This document shows, one piece after another, positions 42,814 to 44,446 of a stretch of 44,446 nt of DNA (within the stretch, counting starts at the first letter, position 1; every line of letters starts with the position of its first letter). The stretch lies in assembly GCA_902489855.1 (NCBI GenBank), contig CABUBS010000001.1:1-44446 (forward strand), read 5' to 3'. The stretch is from an uncultured Collinsella sp. (GTDB lineage: Bacteria; Actinomycetota; Coriobacteriia; Coriobacteriales; Coriobacteriaceae). The notes below the pieces were generated by a model. The model was not told where the DNA came from and searched no databases. It saw nothing but the letters and a program-made list of their open reading frames with translations. The position numbers and the translations under genes are program-made.

Positions 42814-44446
42814 ATGAACGGAAGCCATTTTGACAAGCAGACCCAGCGCGAGCGCACTTGCTCGCTGGTTCACGGTTCGTGGAAACGGGCGGGTGCCAGG
42901 CTGGCGTGCGCCGGCGCGTGTGCGCTCATGGTCGGTCAGCTGCTACTGCCGAGTGTTGCCTTGGCAGCCGATTGGATCAACGTGGGCGGCACGCAGTACA
43001 ACGCGGGCGCTGTCGTCAGCGACGAGGCGGGCACGTGGTCTTGGAACGGCGGCGACGACATGCAGCTCAATGGCTATAACGGCGGCGGTATCAGCGCCGA
43101 GGGCAACCTCAACATCGGTGTGACCAACACCAACACCATTACGGCCGATGCCGGTCAGAGCGCCATCGAGGTCTCAGGCGGCAACCTTTCCATCACGGGC
43201 GACGGCACACTCAATGCGACGGGCCAGACCGATGTCATCACGGCCGCGGGTAACGGTATTACCGGTGGCGACGTCACCGTCGACGGGGCTACGGTCAACG
43301 TGACGGCGACGGGTACGGATGCAAATGGCGAGGAGTGCGAGAACGCCGAGGCCATAACTGCGTTTGGCGGCGACGTGACCATTAAAAACGGTGCGACTGT
43401 CGATGTGAAGGCAGGGCGCGCGGCGGGGTCCGGTGACGGGTATTACGGTTACGTGACGGGCATCTATGCCACTAACGGTGCACCTGGGGAAGACGGCGAG
43501 TTTGCATGGGAACATGACGGGCAGAGCAACAAAGGCGGCCGCGTATCGATCGGCTCCGGCTCAACGGTGACGGTCAAGGCCGAATCCACTCTGGAGTCTC
43601 AGGGAATTGTGTCCCGTGTCAACAACGGCGCAGCGCGTGTCGAAATTGCAGGCGATTCGCTCGTGACCGCGATTGCCGACGCTTCGGGCGGCAACTGGGG
43701 TGCCGTGGGTATCGAGGCGGCCGGAATGGGCGACGATGCCACTGCCGATATCATCATCGATGGGAAGAGCACGTTTGTGACTGCGATTGCCAGCGCCTCG
43801 AAAGATCGGTATTCCAAGGACACGTATGGTCTGCATACCAGCTCGGGGAGTGCGGTCGAGGGCGGAAGCATCCAAATTAAAAACGGTTCCGTTGTTGCCG
43901 AGGGCAGCGACGGAGCAATCGTCGCCGACAACTACACGACCGCCAACGGTCCTGCCGGCATGATTGTTATCGGCGAGGGCGGGAAGGTCGTGCTTCCTGC
44001 CAATGGCGTGGTGCGCGACTACCAAAAACTGGGCGCCCGCCCCATGGCGCTGGGCAACCGATTTGAATGTGCTGATTTTTGGGGACAGACGATTGGCGAG
44101 CCCGGCGAAGGCGTCCTGCGGGCCGATCGCGATGCGGACAAGATCGCCAAGGTCGCGCATATCGTATTCGACGGAGGTGCTACGCCTGCTCCCGATCCGA
44201 CACCGACTCCCAAGCCGCAGCCGGGAGGCGAGGGCTCGACGGGCACGACGGGGGCGACGACCCAAACTTCGACACAGACTGGTTCGGCCGTGAATGTAAA
44301 GCCTGCTGCCGCCAAGGTATCCGTCACGGCTTCGAAGGCGACGACTTCCGCTCTTGCGGCCACGGGCGATAGCGCCGCGTTGACCGTTGCCGCCATGGGC
44401 ATCGCTGGTGCCACGGTTGCGGCAGTTCGTATATGCGAACCCGCGT
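42814..44446 (+). CDS. Secreted wall-anchored surface protein, beta-helix-like (partial)
   Basis: The frame is open from 42814 to the end (544 codons), so the C-terminus lies outside. A signal peptide (RAGARLACAGACALMVGQLL, cut near ALAA at about residue 53) is followed by short repeats of the type VTIKNGATVDVKA, GGDVTVDGATVNVTA and GGSIQIKNGSVVAEG, the pattern of a right-handed beta-helix with a carbohydrate-binding or adhesin role. A Pro/Thr/Gly-rich stretch (about 455-490) leads to LAATGD (residues 514-519), a variant LPxTG sorting motif, then a hydrophobic segment. Sortase would link it to the wall. Ribosome site GAGGGAGG. Confidence 0.85.
   Translation, partial: MNGSHFDKQTQRERTCSLVHGSWKRAGARLACAGACALMVGQLLLPSVALAADWINVGGTQYNAGAVVSDEAGTWSWNGGDDMQLNGYNGGGISAEGNLNIGVTNTNTITADAGQSAIEVSGGNLSITGDGTLNATGQTDVITAAGNGITGGDVTVDGATVNVTATGTDANGEECENAEAITAFGGDVTIKNGATVDVKAGRAAGSGDGYYGYVTGIYATNGAPGEDGEFAWEHDGQSNKGGRVSIGSGSTVTVKAESTLESQGIVSRVNNGAARVEIAGDSLVTAIADASGGNWGAVGIEAAGMGDDATADIIIDGKSTFVTAIASASKDRYSKDTYGLHTSSGSAVEGGSIQIKNGSVVAEGSDGAIVADNYTTANGPAGMIVIGEGGKVVLPANGVVRDYQKLGARPMALGNRFECADFWGQTIGEPGEGVLRADRDADKIAKVAHIVFDGGATPAPDPTPTPKPQPGGEGSTGTTGATTQTSTQTGSAVNVKPAAAKVSVTASKATTSALAATGDSAALTVAAMGIAGATVAAVRICEPA

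Overview
The window looks like a chromosomal segment of a high-GC Gram-positive gut actinobacterium of the class Coriobacteriia, most likely Collinsella or a close relative. The grounds are GC-rich codon use, a 12-TM membrane protein fused to a LuxR helix-turn-helix, a putative CmpB-type permease, LPxTG-like surface proteins with a class B sortase, and the rpsF-ssb-rpsR-rplI-dnaB order. The genus is inferred from gene content, not from a database match.

Layout. 1-400: two tRNA-Ser genes on the minus strand, each with its own terminator. 896-10662: rpsF-ssb-rpsR-rplI, dnaB, purA, purD, a NUDIX hydrolase, an ABC exporter and a one-TM protein of unknown function. 10842-15626: carAB behind a PyrR-type RNA hairpin. 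15639-18524: an accessory patch holding a large palindrome, a truncated DMT transporter, a YhcG/DUF1016-type nuclease, and a toxin-antitoxin relic with the antitoxin intact and the toxin reduced to 22 codons. 18419-26585: a beta-glucoside or chitobiose-type regulon with an RpiR regulator, a ChbG-like deacetylase, a lactose/cellobiose-family PTS (IIC-IIB-IIA), two GH1 phospho-glycosidases (the first carrying an in-frame stop) and a ROK kinase. Two matching TTTCA-N5-TGAAA operators lie in it. 27066-34337: purE, sortase B, a MoaE-like protein, a membrane protein, then purF-purM-purN. 34490-40777: an orphan PTS IIA domain, a PpiC/PrsA-type foldase, a YqeY protein, a polar amino acid ABC importer and a cytidylate-kinase-like protein. 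41182-42585: the membrane LuxR regulator. 42814 to the end: a secreted, wall-anchored repetitive surface protein that runs off the window and has no stop inside it.

The main observations are as follows. (1) purF is frameshifted by a 53-nt insertion. Of this, 42 nt are an exact inverted copy of purF sequence about 115 nt upstream and 11 nt are a direct repeat of the sequence just before it, which is the pattern of a template-switch mutation or an assembly chimera. (2) At least ten intergenic palindromes share a loop with GGGACAG or GGGACGG while their stems mostly differ in sequence; I know of no named element with this property. (3) Several MITE-like or giant-hairpin elements lie at 7759-7858, 15639-15723, 26607-26809, 26883-26970 and 40971-41107.

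Purine genes (purA, D, E, F, M, N) and pyrimidine/arginine genes (carAB) are spread over the window rather than in one operon. The sugar regulon, sortase and surface protein fit a host-associated saccharolytic lifestyle.
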